A DNA stretch of 64,000 nt from Pseudomonas sp. MYb60 (GCF_002979555.1 NZ_PCOZ01000004.1:186001-250000); one strand, 5' to 3'. Shown: positions 47,750-56,474, numbered from the stretch's first letter. A program made the numbers and translations. Notes: generated from the letters alone by a model not told the origin.

Positions 47750-47949
47750 TCGACTTCAAAGCGCTGCAAAAGCTGCAGGTAAGTGACGGTGACCTGCTGG
47801 TGGTACCGGAGTCGACCGAACAAAGCGATATGGAGTTGTTGGCCGAAGCCATCCAGATCATGAACGGCGCACGGGCCGTAATCGTGCGCGGCCCGATCAA
47901 ACAGCTCGATACCGCCGACATGAACAAGCTCGGCTGGTACCGCGCGTGA
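47746..47949 (+). CDS. Small phage protein between endolysin and Rz
   Basis: The 67-residue product (MIDFKALQKLQVSDGDLLVVPES) is soluble and has no recognised domain. It overlaps the endolysin gene by four bases and the Rz gene by four. Its place in the lysis cassette is conserved in Pseudomonas P2-like phages as I recall; function unknown. Confidence 0.75.
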   Translation: MIDFKALQKLQVSDGDLLVVPESTEQSDMELLAEAIQIMNGARAVIVRGPIKQLDTADMNKLGWYRA

Positions 47950-48389
47950 GCACGTTGCGCCAGGCCCTGTATGGCCTCGCGTTGCTCGGCGCCCTGGTGC
48001 TGCTGATCTGGGTCCAAGAAACACGCATCGACGTCGCTGAAGGCAAAACCGAACGGGCGCGAGATGCGGCCAAGACCGCCCGCGATGACGCCGATCGCAA
48101 CCTGAAAACCGCCAATACCCTCGCCGACAGCCTGAAACAGGAACGCAATGCACAGAGCACCCTGCGCGCCCAACAGGATCAGTTGCGCCAAAGCCTGGCC
48201 AAACGCGAGCGAACAATAGAGGAGCTGAAACGTGAAAATGACGACCTTCGGAAATGGGCTGATCATCCTTTGCCTGACGCTGCTCGCCGGCTGCGCGAGC
48301 GCCCCGCCCTCACCGGCGCCGCAGCTTATCGTGACTGGCTGTCCGGCCGTAGTGCCGTGCCACCTGCCGGCGACAAGCCCGCTCAATAA
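47946..48389 (+). CDS. Rz-like inner-membrane spanin (LysB)
   Basis: The 147-residue protein has one N-terminal membrane helix (LYGLALLGALVLLIWVQ) and a long periplasmic coiled coil, the Rz architecture. With the nested Rz1 lipoprotein it forms the spanin that fuses inner and outer membranes at lysis. It starts at a GTG overlapping the preceding stop codon. Confidence 0.88.
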   Translation: MSTLRQALYGLALLGALVLLIWVQETRIDVAEGKTERARDAAKTARDDADRNLKTANTLADSLKQERNAQSTLRAQQDQLRQSLAKRERTIEELKRENDDLRKWADHPLPDAARRLRERPALTGAAAYRDWLSGRSAVPPAGDKPAQ

Positions 48390-48489
48390 CGGTGACCTCC
48401 TGACCGACGAAGACCGCGCCGAAGCCGCTTGGGCTGACTGCGCGGCGCAAGTCGACATGGTCTACAAACACCAGCAGGCCAACCCATGA
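48232..48489 (+). CDS. Rz1-like outer-membrane spanin lipoprotein (LysC)
   Basis: The 85-residue lipoprotein is encoded within the Rz gene in another frame. Its signal sequence ends in the lipobox LAGC, followed by a proline-rich stretch (ASAPPSPAP), the Rz1 hallmark. GTG 48232 has a GAGGAG site at the right distance; ATG 48238 is possible. Nested Rz/Rz1 genes are standard in tailed phages. Confidence 0.88.
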   Translation: MKMTTFGNGLIILCLTLLAGCASAPPSPAPQLIVTGCPAVVPCHLPATSPLNNGDLLTDEDRAEAAWADCAAQVDMVYKHQQANP

Positions 48490-48968
48490 ATAAGCCGGAA
48501 AGCCTGCGCGCCCACCTCCTGGCCACCGTCGCCGAGTTCAAGCACAACCCCGACCGTCTGCTGATTTTCATCGATAACGGCAAGGTCCGCTGCACTGCTG
48601 CCCAAACCCTGTCGTTCGAATACAGCTTTGATCTGCAGATCATCCTTACCGAGTTCGCCGGCCATCCCGACAGCGTGATCCTGCCGATTCTAGGTTGGCT
48701 GAGCGTCAACCAGTCCGAGCTGCTGGAAAACTTCGACAAGGTCAAAGACGGCATCCAGTTCGAAGCCGACATCCTGGACAAGAACAAGGTGGACCTCAGC
48801 ATTACCCTGCCGCTGACGGAACGGGTTGTGGTCGGAGAGGATGACCAAGGCAACACCACCGTGAAGCATCCGAACGAACCGCAGTACGTGGCGGGCTACC
48901 TCGATCCGAACTGGAAGCCTGGAGCCCAGGGCAACACCAGTGAGTGGAGAGTGTCTGGTGGCGAATAA
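48486..48968 (+). CDS. R: Tail completion protein (P2 gpR-like)
   Basis: The 160-residue protein (MNKPESLRAHLLATV-EFKHNPDRLLIFIDNGKV) matches the P2 gpR family, which with gpS caps the tail and joins it to the head. It overlaps Rz1 by four bases and gene S by eleven. Confidence 0.9.
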   Translation: MNKPESLRAHLLATVAEFKHNPDRLLIFIDNGKVRCTAAQTLSFEYSFDLQIILTEFAGHPDSVILPILGWLSVNQSELLENFDKVKDGIQFEADILDKNKVDLSITLPLTERVVVGEDDQGNTTVKHPNEPQYVAGYLDPNWKPGAQGNTSEWRVSGGE

Positions 48969-49416
48969 CCTGGAAGCGCTGGAAACCTGGGCGGCGGTGC
49001 TGCTGGATCGGCTGGAGCCAGGGGAGCGCGGCAAATTGGCTCGGAGCATTGGGCAAGAGCTGCGGCGCAGTCAGCAAAAGCGCGTGATGGCTCAGGAGAA
49101 CCCGGACGGGAGCAAGTTCGCACCAAGGAAGAAGCGGGACTTGCGAGGTAAACAAGGCAGGATTCGCAGAAAACTGGCGATGTTCCAAAAGCTAAGGAAG
49201 GGGGTGTATCTGAAGGCTACGGGCGATGGTAACGCCATCAGCGTTGGATTCACCGGAAGGGTTGCGCGGATCGCGCGAGTCCACCAATACGGGTTGATGG
49301 ATCGCGCAGAACGTAACGCTCCAAAGGTCAAATACGATCAGCGAGAGGTACTAGGCTTTACAAACACTGACCTTGATCTAATTCGTGATGGTTTACTTGC
49401 TCACTTAACTACTTAG
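48958..49416 (+). CDS. S: Virion morphogenesis/tail completion protein (P2 gpS-like)
   Basis: The 152-residue product has the gpS features LEALETWAAVLLDRLEPGERGKLAR and FAPRKKRDLRGK, IARVHQYGL. The GTG at 48958 follows GGAG; the first possible GTG at 48940 is less well placed. Near its end the codon use becomes AT-rich, and the gene overlaps the convergent cargo gene by eight bases, marking the cargo junction. Confidence 0.9.
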   Translation: MANNLEALETWAAVLLDRLEPGERGKLARSIGQELRRSQQKRVMAQENPDGSKFAPRKKRDLRGKQGRIRRKLAMFQKLRKGVYLKATGDGNAISVGFTGRVARIARVHQYGLMDRAERNAPKVKYDQREVLGFTNTDLDLIRDGLLAHLTT

Positions 49417-50050
49417 AAATTGACTTTCTATGCAAATAAGGCAGCAAAAATATTTCCCCACTCTCTCTTGTGTCTTCGACGGACAGTTGAAGCTCATCCA
49501 CACTACCATCGAATGAACAGACAAACTTACTAGTAACTTTCACATCATCAGGCTCCCCAATATATGAAACACTAAAATCTTCAAGCAATACCAGGTACGC
49601 ATAAAGTTTATCTAAAGTACTTCGGATAGCTTTTTGAAAAGGCTGGAATGCAAGAAAAACCTGGCTTCCTGCTATCACTCGCATATTCAACAGTGCTTCT
49701 CTGAACCCGCTATATACCTCCATAAAATCTTTTAGCTTAACACGGTAAGCTGCGGCCTCTGTAAGACGCCACCTCTCACTTTCAGTCGTGTGTTCAATTT
49801 GCTCTTTCGTAAGCATCATACGCTCATGATCGCCTATAGGGAGCCGCAGTTTTAAAAGCGCTCTCACAGTCGCATGACTATGAAAAACGAGCGTTTTCGC
49901 AGCTTCGTAGGACTCCTTCCCAACCAAATCTCGTTTCCAAATTCTCAAACCGTAGATTGCGATACTTGCAGTGATAACTGCCGCAACTGTCACTACTACA
50001 TCCCGCGCAATGGTGACGTACGTTCCAACCAAGACCGGGTTAATTTCCAT
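49409..50050 (-). CDS. Membrane-anchored cargo protein of unknown function
   Basis: The 213-residue product has one N-terminal membrane helix (residues about 8-34, ending IAIYGLRIW followed by KRD) and a helical cytoplasmic domain. The ATG at 50050 follows GGAG; an upstream ATG at 50119 lacks a site. The gene is AT-rich, points against the tail operon and interrupts the S-V order. These are the marks of a lysogenic-conversion gene. Superinfection exclusion or phage defence is a reasonable inference; no family is recognised. Confidence 0.7.
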   Translation of the reverse strand: MEINPVLVGTYVTIARDVVVTVAAVITASIAIYGLRIWKRDLVGKESYEAAKTLVFHSHATVRALLKLRLPIGDHERMMLTKEQIEHTTESERWRLTEAAAYRVKLKDFMEVYSGFREALLNMRVIAGSQVFLAFQPFQKAIRSTLDKLYAYLVLLEDFSVSYIGEPDDVKVTSKFVCSFDGSVDELQLSVEDTRESGEIFLLPYLHRKSISK

Positions 50051-50135
50051 GACAATGCTCCATTTTTTATCAAACGCCCATAACAGCGCATAGTGCATAA
50101 ACCGCTGCAACAACTCCATAAAAAATGCACCGGCT

Positions 50136-50154
50136 TGTACTGATGAGATTTACA
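50136..50154 (+). promoter_or_regulatory. Late promoter dyad before gene V
   Basis: TGTA-N11-TACA as at 42700. It is followed by ACCACGCGCG and CACCATCTGTGCCATGAA, a stretch closely resembling the one between the P/O dyad and gene P. This points to homologous late promoters. Confidence 0.6.
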
Positions 50155-50201
50155 ACGCCACAAAGCTGTACTACCACGCGCGTGGCGCCACCATCTGTGC
50201 C

Positions 50202-50780
50202 ATGAACGACTTCGCCGCCCTCTCCCGCATGCTCGAAAACCTCATCCGCTTCGGCGTCATCGCCGCCGTACAGATGGAGCCCCCGCGCGTGCAGGTTAAA
50301 ACCGGTGCATTGGACACCGCTTGGCTGCCATGGCTCGCACTGCGCGCTGGGGCAGATCAGGAGTGGGACCCGCCCACCGTGGGTGAACAAGTAATCCTGC
50401 TCAGCCCATCCGGCCAGATCGCCAATGGCGTCGTCGTAACCGGCCTGTTCAGCGACCACATCCCTGCGAACGGCAACCGTGCCGGCCTCCACCGCCGAAC
50501 CTACGCCGACGGCGCGGTGATCGAGTACGACAGCGTCGCCCATCACCTGAACGCCACCCTGCCCGAAAGCGGCACCACCAGCCTGGTCAGCAAGGGCGGA
50601 ATCAACATCATCGGGCCGATTAATCACCAGGGCGATTACAACCAAACAGGCAATCAGAACGTAGTTGGCCGAGTAGACGTTTCAGAAGACGTGGTCGCGG
50701 CGGGTGTCAGCCTGGTCAATCACCTGACCTCTGGCGTAAAGCAAGGCGACGATCAGTCCGGGAGGCCTGTGCCAACATGA
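50202..50780 (+). CDS. V: Baseplate spike protein (P2 gpV-like)
   Basis: GpV is the membrane-piercing tail spike. The 192-residue product starts MNDFAALSRMLENLIRFGVI and has the OB-domain segment WDPPTVGEQVILLSPSGQIANGVVV. A short beta-helix-like C-terminus with Gly/Asn repeats (GDYNQTGNQNVVGRVDV) follows. First gene after the cargo; it overlaps W by four bases. Confidence 0.92.
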   Translation: MNDFAALSRMLENLIRFGVIAAVQMEPPRVQVKTGALDTAWLPWLALRAGADQEWDPPTVGEQVILLSPSGQIANGVVVTGLFSDHIPANGNRAGLHRRTYADGAVIEYDSVAHHLNATLPESGTTSLVSKGGINIIGPINHQGDYNQTGNQNVVGRVDVSEDVVAAGVSLVNHLTSGVKQGDDQSGRPVPT

Positions 50781-51121
50781 ACCGAGAAACTGGCGCCGCC
50801 ATCACCGATCTAGGCCACATCGGCCAAAGCATCGAAGACATCCTCACCACCCGCATCGGTACCCGAATCATGCGCCGCGAATACGGCAGCCTGCTGCCCG
50901 AGCTGGTGGACCATCCCTTCAACGACGCCACGCGCCTACGCGTTTACGCTGGCACAGTCATGGCGTTGATGCGTTGGGAGACCCGTATCAGCCTCAGTCG
51001 CGTGCAGTTCCTCGGCGCGAACCTGCAAGGGCAGTCCGTGCTCGATCTGGAGGGCTCCGTCGTCGACACCAATGAACCCTTTAGCCTGAGCCTGCCACTG
51101 CAACTGGGGGGAAGCGTATGA
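50777..51121 (+). CDS. W: Baseplate protein (P2 gpW, T4 gp25-like)
   Basis: The 114-residue protein has the gp25/gpW block IEDILTTRIGTRIMRREYGSL near residue 20 and forms part of the baseplate wedge and sheath initiation site. It overlaps V and J by four bases each (ATGA). Confidence 0.93.
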   Translation: MNRETGAAITDLGHIGQSIEDILTTRIGTRIMRREYGSLLPELVDHPFNDATRLRVYAGTVMALMRWETRISLSRVQFLGANLQGQSVLDLEGSVVDTNEPFSLSLPLQLGGSV

Positions 51122-52029
51122 ATTCCTTTGCCGCGATTGACCTCAGCCAGCTCCCGGCGCCGCAGATCGTCGAGCAGATCGACTTCGAATTGATCCTGGC
51201 CGAGCGCAAGGCCTACATGATCAGCCTGTGGCCGATCGAGGAACAGGAGCAGATTGCAGCGCGCCTCGACATGGAATCGGAACCCCTGGCAAAGCTGCTG
51301 CAGGAGAACGCCTACCGCGAAACCATCTGGCGTCAGCGGGTGAATGAGGCGTCCATGGCGAACCTGCTGGCCTTTGCCAAAGGCCCCGATCTGGATCAAC
51401 TGGCTGGCAATTTCAACGTACAGCGCCTGGTGGTTCAGGAAGCCAAACCCATGGCGGTCCCGCCCCTCGCGCGGATTATGGAAAGCGACGACAGCTTGCG
51501 CGAACGGGCGCAAATGGCCTGGGAGGGCTTGAGCACCGCCGGCCCGCGCCAGAGCTACATATTCCACGCTCGAGGCGCTGACGGCCGTGTTGCCGATGCC
51601 ACGGCCGAAAGCCCATCACCGGCTGTGGCGGTTGTTACCGTGCAGGCGCTGCTAGGCGACGGCAGCGCGTCTGGCGACCTGGTCAACGTCGTCAAAAAAC
51701 ACCTGAGCGACGATGACCGCCGGCCCGTTGCCGACCGCCTCACAGTCCAGGGCGCGGAGATCATCCGTTACGCGGTTAAAGCCAAGCTGTACCTGCTGAC
51801 CAGCGGCCCCGAGTCAGAGCCAATCCTTGCGGCAGCCGAACAGCGCCTGCTGGCATACGTCCACCAACGTCGACGCCTCGCAATGGAGGTGTCGGAATCA
51901 GCGCTGCACGCTGCGTTGTTCGTCGAGGGGGTTCGTAAAGTTGAGCTGGAAGACTGGGTCGATATCGTCGCCACCAAAGAACAGGCGCCCTACTGCACCG
52001 GTGTGGCCATCACGCGGGGCGTTGAATAA
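51118..52029 (+). CDS. J: Baseplate assembly protein (P2 gpJ-like)
   Basis: The 303-residue product is a J-family wedge protein: FAAIDLSQLPAPQIVEQIDFE at the N-terminus, AYRETIWRQRVNEASMANLLAFAKG, then RARMAWEGLS-like and PSPAVAVVTVQALLGDG blocks. It overlaps I by one base (TAATG). Confidence 0.93.
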   Translation: MNSFAAIDLSQLPAPQIVEQIDFELILAERKAYMISLWPIEEQEQIAARLDMESEPLAKLLQENAYRETIWRQRVNEASMANLLAFAKGPDLDQLAGNFNVQRLVVQEAKPMAVPPLARIMESDDSLRERAQMAWEGLSTAGPRQSYIFHARGADGRVADATAESPSPAVAVVTVQALLGDGSASGDLVNVVKKHLSDDDRRPVADRLTVQGAEIIRYAVKAKLYLLTSGPESEPILAAAEQRLLAYVHQRRRLAMEVSESALHAALFVEGVRKVELEDWVDIVATKEQAPYCTGVAITRGVE

Positions 52030-52646
52030 TGGGCGCCCAGCAGCTACTGCCGAACAACTCCACGTCACTTGAGCGCCAGGCTGCTCAGGCCCTCGCGCAC
52101 ATTCAGCGCGTACCGATCCCGCTGAGAACGCTCTGCAACCCGAACACCTGCCCGGTGGTGGCACTGCCCTACCTGGCCTGGGCCTTCTCCGTCGACCGCT
52201 GGGACAGCAACTGGAGCGAAGCCACTAAGCGCGCCGCCATTCGGTCATCCCGCTACATCCACGCGCACAAAGGCACGATCGGCGCCCTGCGCCGTGTGGT
52301 TGAGCCCCTGGGCTACCTGATCGAGGTGGTGGAGTGGTGGCAGACCGTACCGGAAGGCGTGCCCGGCACCTTTGCATTGAAGGTAGGCGTGCTGGACACC
52401 GGCATCACCGAAGAAATGTACCTGGAGCTGACCTGGCTGATCGATGACGCCAAGCCGCTCACCCGCCCACTGATCGGCCTTGCCATCAGCCTCGAAAGCA
52501 CCGGCACGGTGTACGTCGGGGCCTGTGTGTCCGAAGGCGACGAACTGAGCGTTTACCCACCGACCCAGAGCGATATCGACGTTAGCGGCGTGTACCGCCT
52601 CAGTGGCCGCGAACACCATATCGACACGATGGACATCTACCCATGA
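52029..52646 (+). CDS. I: Tail protein I (P2 gpI-like)
   Basis: The 205-residue protein contains NSTSLERQAAQALAHIQRVPIPLRTL, CPVVALPYLAWAFSVDRWD and HKGTIGALRRVVEPLGY, the P2 gpI signature. It is a baseplate wedge component that carries the tail fibre attachment site. It overlaps H by four bases. Confidence 0.93.
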   Translation: MGAQQLLPNNSTSLERQAAQALAHIQRVPIPLRTLCNPNTCPVVALPYLAWAFSVDRWDSNWSEATKRAAIRSSRYIHAHKGTIGALRRVVEPLGYLIEVVEWWQTVPEGVPGTFALKVGVLDTGITEEMYLELTWLIDDAKPLTRPLIGLAISLESTGTVYVGACVSEGDELSVYPPTQSDIDVSGVYRLSGREHHIDTMDIYP

Positions 52647-54211
52647 CCGACCAAAACACCAAGTTCTACGCGATCCTCACCGCTGTTGGCGAAGCCAAGC
52701 AAGCGAACGCCGCAGCCCTGGGAACGGCCTGGACCTTTGCGCAGATGGCTGTGGGGGATGCCAATGGCACCGACCCTATCCCCAGTCGCACCCAAACCAA
52801 GCTGATCAACGAGCTGCGGCGTGCGCCGCTGAATCAGGTGAAAGTCGATCCGGCAAACGCCAGCGTGATCATCGCCGAACAGATAATCCCGGAAAGTGTC
52901 GGCGGTTGGTGGGTACGCGAGCTTGCGCTCTACGACACCGATGGCGATATGGTCGCGGTCGCCAACTGTGCGCCGACGTACAAGCCGCTACTCGCCCAGG
53001 GTTCCGGTCGGACGCAGGTGATCCGAATCAACCTAATCGTCAGCAGCACGAGCAACATCGAACTGAAGATTGACCCGAGCGTTGTTTTAGCGACTCGCGA
53101 ATACGTTGATACATCTGTCATCGACGCTCTGGCGAAGCTGGACTTCAAGCACTCCGTACTGGTGGCTACGACGGCGAACATCGTCCTGAGCGGCATTCAG
53201 ACCATCGACGGAGAACTGCTGACAGCTGGCGCCCGCGTTCTGGTGAAGGATCAGGCGCAGGCCAAAGACAACGGGATTTACGTTGTGCCTGCGGCGGGGA
53301 TTTGGAGGCGCGCGCAGGATGCTGATGCCAGCGGCGAGGTGACACCCGGTCTACTGGTCAGTGTAGAAAAAGGCACGGTCAGCGGTGACAGCGTCTGGCA
53401 ATTAGTGACAGACGCACCGATTGTTCTGGGCACAACCGCACTTACATTTGAAATGGTTGCAGGGCGCACCGGCGTCACTGCCGGCACTTTCAAAAGCGTA
53501 ACTGTCGACAAATACGGACGCGTCGTTGCTGCGACCAACCCAACCAATTTGGCGGGCTATGGCATTGAACTCGCTACACAGGCGGAAGCTGAAGCACAGT
53601 CAGACCAGGACAACACCAAGCCGATGACGGCCTTGCGGGTTTGGCAAGCAATTGTCGCGCGTGTTACCCAAGCGACCGAAACATCATTTGGATGGGCCAA
53701 GGTTGCAACGCAAACTCAGACCAACAGTGGTAGCGATGACACTGCCTTCATTACTCCCAAAAAGTTCTCGACCGCTCTTGCAGCACTGATCGTCCAGGCT
53801 ACTGAACTTATTTCTGGAATTGCCAGAGTTGCCACTCAAGTCCAAGTAAACGCAGGGACCGACGATGCCACATTCGTGACCCCGAAAAAGTTGCGGACTG
53901 GCTTCTCAATTTCTCTGGCGGCAAATGGATACGTCATGTTCCCGACTTGGCTGGGTGGACTGATCGTTCAGTGGGGGTGGGCGAATGTCGGTGATGACGC
54001 CATCGTTGCCGTTCCTTTGCCTATGGCGTTCCCAAGTACCTTTTTTGCTGCATTTGCTACTCCCCAGTCACCTAACGCGGTAACCGGATCCGGCAACCTG
54101 AGTGCAACAGCCCATCGCACCAACCTTTCCACCATAACTGTAGGTATGAACGTCGGCACCGGATCGGGTTTCACTGTGGCAGGGGTGAGCTGGTGGGCGC
54201 TCGGCGTCTAG
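52643..54211 (+). CDS. H: Tail fibre protein (P2 gpH-like)
   Basis: The 522-residue fibre begins with a conserved collar/attachment domain (FYAILTAVGEAKQANAAALG, about 1-160). A YVVPAAGIWRRAQDAD-type repeat region follows, then two copies of a TQ-N-G-DD-F-TPKK module (about 350-420), and a C-terminal receptor-binding domain from about 430. It sets host range. The C-terminus ends in VAGVSWWALGV, similar to gp53-like fibre tips. Chimeric composition is expected in this family. Confidence 0.9.
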   Translation: MTDQNTKFYAILTAVGEAKQANAAALGTAWTFAQMAVGDANGTDPIPSRTQTKLINELRRAPLNQVKVDPANASVIIAEQIIPESVGGWWVRELALYDTDGDMVAVANCAPTYKPLLAQGSGRTQVIRINLIVSSTSNIELKIDPSVVLATREYVDTSVIDALAKLDFKHSVLVATTANIVLSGIQTIDGELLTAGARVLVKDQAQAKDNGIYVVPAAGIWRRAQDADASGEVTPGLLVSVEKGTVSGDSVWQLVTDAPIVLGTTALTFEMVAGRTGVTAGTFKSVTVDKYGRVVAATNPTNLAGYGIELATQAEAEAQSDQDNTKPMTALRVWQAIVARVTQATETSFGWAKVATQTQTNSGSDDTAFITPKKFSTALAALIVQATELISGIARVATQVQVNAGTDDATFVTPKKLRTGFSISLAANGYVMFPTWLGGLIVQWGWANVGDDAIVAVPLPMAFPSTFFAAFATPQSPNAVTGSGNLSATAHRTNLSTITVGMNVGTGSGFTVAGVSWWALGV

Positions 54212-54258
54212 TCGAAACCCAGCACCTATCGAATCAAGCGCCTTGGAGAGGATTTAAG

Positions 54259-54816
54259 ATGAAACGCCTATACAGCAAAACCACGCTTACAACTTACCTG
54301 GTAGGAGCTCACACCGATATTCCGGGGGATGCTGTTCCAATTACTGAAGAACTTTACCTTGCAACCATAGGTAACCCAGCTCCCGGGACGATTCGTGAAC
54401 ACGACGAAAATGGATTGCCTTACTTAGTTTTAGCCCCTGAACGTCCGGTGGTCATCAGCGCAGCCCAGGTTGATATCGAGCGAGATCGCCGAATTGACGC
54501 TGGCGTGACCTTTGACGACGTGTTGTATCAGTCAAAAACTACTGACCGGGAAAACATTGCAGGCGCGGCCCAGATGGCATTCATGGCAGTGGTCGGCGGC
54601 GCTCAACCCGGCAACCTGCGCTGGTCGAACCCGGACCAGGACTTCGCCTGGATCTGTGCTGAAAACACCCTGGTACCGATGGACGCGCAGACAGTTGTGG
54701 AGTTCGGACGAACCGCCGCGCTGCGGAAATCGGACCTGATCTACGCGGGTCGAACACTGAAGGATATGCCGGAGATCCCGGAAAACTACACCGACGACGC
54801 GTGGTGGCCGGCGTGA
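54259..54816 (+). CDS. G: Tail fibre assembly protein, DUF4376-containing
   Basis: The 185-residue product has an N-terminal segment typical of fibre-assembly chaperones and, from about residue 75, a DUF4376-like domain (DIERDRRIDAGVTFDDVLYQSKTTDR and FAWICAENTLVPMDAQTVVEFG, cited in part). The ATG at 54259 follows AGAGGA. It sits where P2 has gene G. Confidence 0.85.
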   Translation: MKRLYSKTTLTTYLVGAHTDIPGDAVPITEELYLATIGNPAPGTIREHDENGLPYLVLAPERPVVISAAQVDIERDRRIDAGVTFDDVLYQSKTTDRENIAGAAQMAFMAVVGGAQPGNLRWSNPDQDFAWICAENTLVPMDAQTVVEFGRTAALRKSDLIYAGRTLKDMPEIPENYTDDAWWPA

Positions 54817-55190
54817 GCAAATTCCTGAACACCCTCAAGACCGAGCAGGACGGCAAGTGGGACCGCACCCTGCTGGCGGAGCTGTCGCTCCAGGACGATG
54901 ACCACGGACTGATCACTGTCCCTGCCGGCTTCAGAACCGACTTCGCCAGCATCCGGTTCCTGCACAACATTTTCCTGTTCGTGCTGTACGCACTGCTCGC
55001 CGGTTACGGCAACTACGCCGCCACCGTGCACGACTGGCTCTACACCACCGGCCCTCTCACTCGTAAACAGGCCGACGCGGTGCTGTACCGTGGCCTGCGT
55101 GCCGAGGGAATTGCACGCTGGCGAGCCTGGCTGTTTTGGGCCGGTGTCCGGATAGGTGGCGGCAAACGCTACAAGATCAATCCCGCCTGA
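54813..55190 (+). CDS. DUF1353 family protein
   Basis: The 125-residue protein has the DUF1353 blocks LITVPAGFRTDFASIRFL and ATVHDWLYTTG with the conserved His-Asp, plus a membrane-like helix between them (LFVLYALLAGYG). GTG 54813 overlaps the preceding stop codon. The family is phage-borne and of unknown function; it is extra to the P2 core here. Confidence 0.85.
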   Translation: MSKFLNTLKTEQDGKWDRTLLAELSLQDDDHGLITVPAGFRTDFASIRFLHNIFLFVLYALLAGYGNYAATVHDWLYTTGPLTRKQADAVLYRGLRAEGIARWRAWLFWAGVRIGGGKRYKINPA

Positions 55191-55202
55191 CCATCTGCCA
55201 CC

Positions 55203-55221
55203 TGTAACCCCATCCCCTACA
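55203..55221 (+). promoter_or_regulatory. Late promoter dyad before gene FI
   Basis: TGTA-N11-TACA, third copy, in the gap before the sheath gene, followed by CAAGTGCC and a GCGCGCGCGGCAGC element like the CAAGTCC and GCGAGGCCGCAGC after the P/O dyad. P2 has its PF late promoter here. Confidence 0.6.
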
Positions 55222-55298
55222 AGTGCCACCGCTCGCCCATCCGGCGCGCGCGCGGCAGCCTGTGCACTGTCATTCCATCACAGCGCAGGCAACCACCC

Positions 55299-56474
55299 AT
55301 GGCCGGTTCAGACTATCTCCACGGCGTGCGGGTTCTCGAACTCAACGACGGCACCCGCCCTATTCGCACCATCGCAACCGCAGTCATCGGCCTGGTATGT
55401 ACGGCTGAAGATGCGGACCCGCTCGCTTTCCCGCTGGACACCCCTGTCCTGCTGACCAATGTGCAAACCGCCATCGCCAAAGCCGGCGTGAAAGGCACCC
55501 TGGCGAAGAGCCTGCAAGCCATCGCCGACCAGACCAAGCCCTACACCATCGTGGTGCGAGTGAAGGAAGGCGCAGACGCAGCTGCTACCACCACCGCCCT
55601 GATCGGCACCACCACCGCTGACGGCAAATACACCGGCATGAAAGCCCTGCTCGCAGCCAAGGCCCGTGTGGGCATGACGCCGCGCATTCTCGGTGTGCCA
55701 GGCCTCGACAGTCAGCCAGTGGCCACCGCCCTGGTATCGATTGCCCAGGACCTGCGCGGCTTCGCCTATGTCAGCGCGTGGGACTGCAAAACCAAGGAAG
55801 AGGTGGTCGCCTACCGCGAAAACTTCGGCGCCCGTGAGGTCATGGTGATCTGGCCAGAGTTCCAGAACTGGGACACGGTCACCAGCGCGACCGTTACCGC
55901 ATCGGCGGTGGCACGAGCCCTGGGCCTGCGAGCCAAGATCGACAAGGAAACCGGCTGGCACAAGACACTCTCCAACGTCGCGGTCAACGGCGTGACAGGC
56001 ATCAGCGCCGATGTGTTCTGGGACCTGCAAAACCCGGCTACCGACGCCAACTACCTCAACAGCAACGAGGTCACCACCCTGATCAACGAGGGCGGTTTCC
56101 GCTTCTGGGGCAGCCGCACGTGCAGCGACGATCCGCTGTTCGCGTTCGAAAACTACACCCGTACCGCGCAGATCATCGCCGACACGATGGCCGAGGCGCA
56201 CATGTGGGCCATGGACAAGCCCATGCACGCGTCCCTGGTCAAAGACATCATCAATGGGATCAACGCCAAGTTCCGCGAGCTGATTGCCCAGGGTTACCTG
56301 ATCGGCGGACAGTGCTGGTACCCGGAAGACATCAACGATAAGGACACCCTCAAGGCCGGCAAGCTGACCCTCGACTACGACTACACCCCGGTGCCGCCCC
56401 TGGAAGACCTCACGTTGCGTCAGCGAATCACCGACCGTTACCTGATGCAGTTCGCCGCCGCAATCGCTGCTTAA
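55299..56474 (+). CDS. FI: Tail sheath protein (P2 gpFI-like)
   Basis: The 391-residue contractile sheath protein has the family start YLHGVRVLELNDGTRPIRTIATAVIGLV (in part), RILGVPGLDSQPVATALVSIA and FRFWGSRTCSDDPLFAFENYTRTAQI. It is highly expressed in lytic growth. The ATG at 55299 is preceded by a weak AGGCAA site. Confidence 0.95.
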   Translation: MAGSDYLHGVRVLELNDGTRPIRTIATAVIGLVCTAEDADPLAFPLDTPVLLTNVQTAIAKAGVKGTLAKSLQAIADQTKPYTIVVRVKEGADAAATTTALIGTTTADGKYTGMKALLAAKARVGMTPRILGVPGLDSQPVATALVSIAQDLRGFAYVSAWDCKTKEEVVAYRENFGAREVMVIWPEFQNWDTVTSATVTASAVARALGLRAKIDKETGWHKTLSNVAVNGVTGISADVFWDLQNPATDANYLNSNEVTTLINEGGFRFWGSRTCSDDPLFAFENYTRTAQIIADTMAEAHMWAMDKPMHASLVKDIINGINAKFRELIAQGYLIGGQCWYPEDINDKDTLKAGKLTLDYDYTPVPPLEDLTLRQRITDRYLMQFAAAIAA

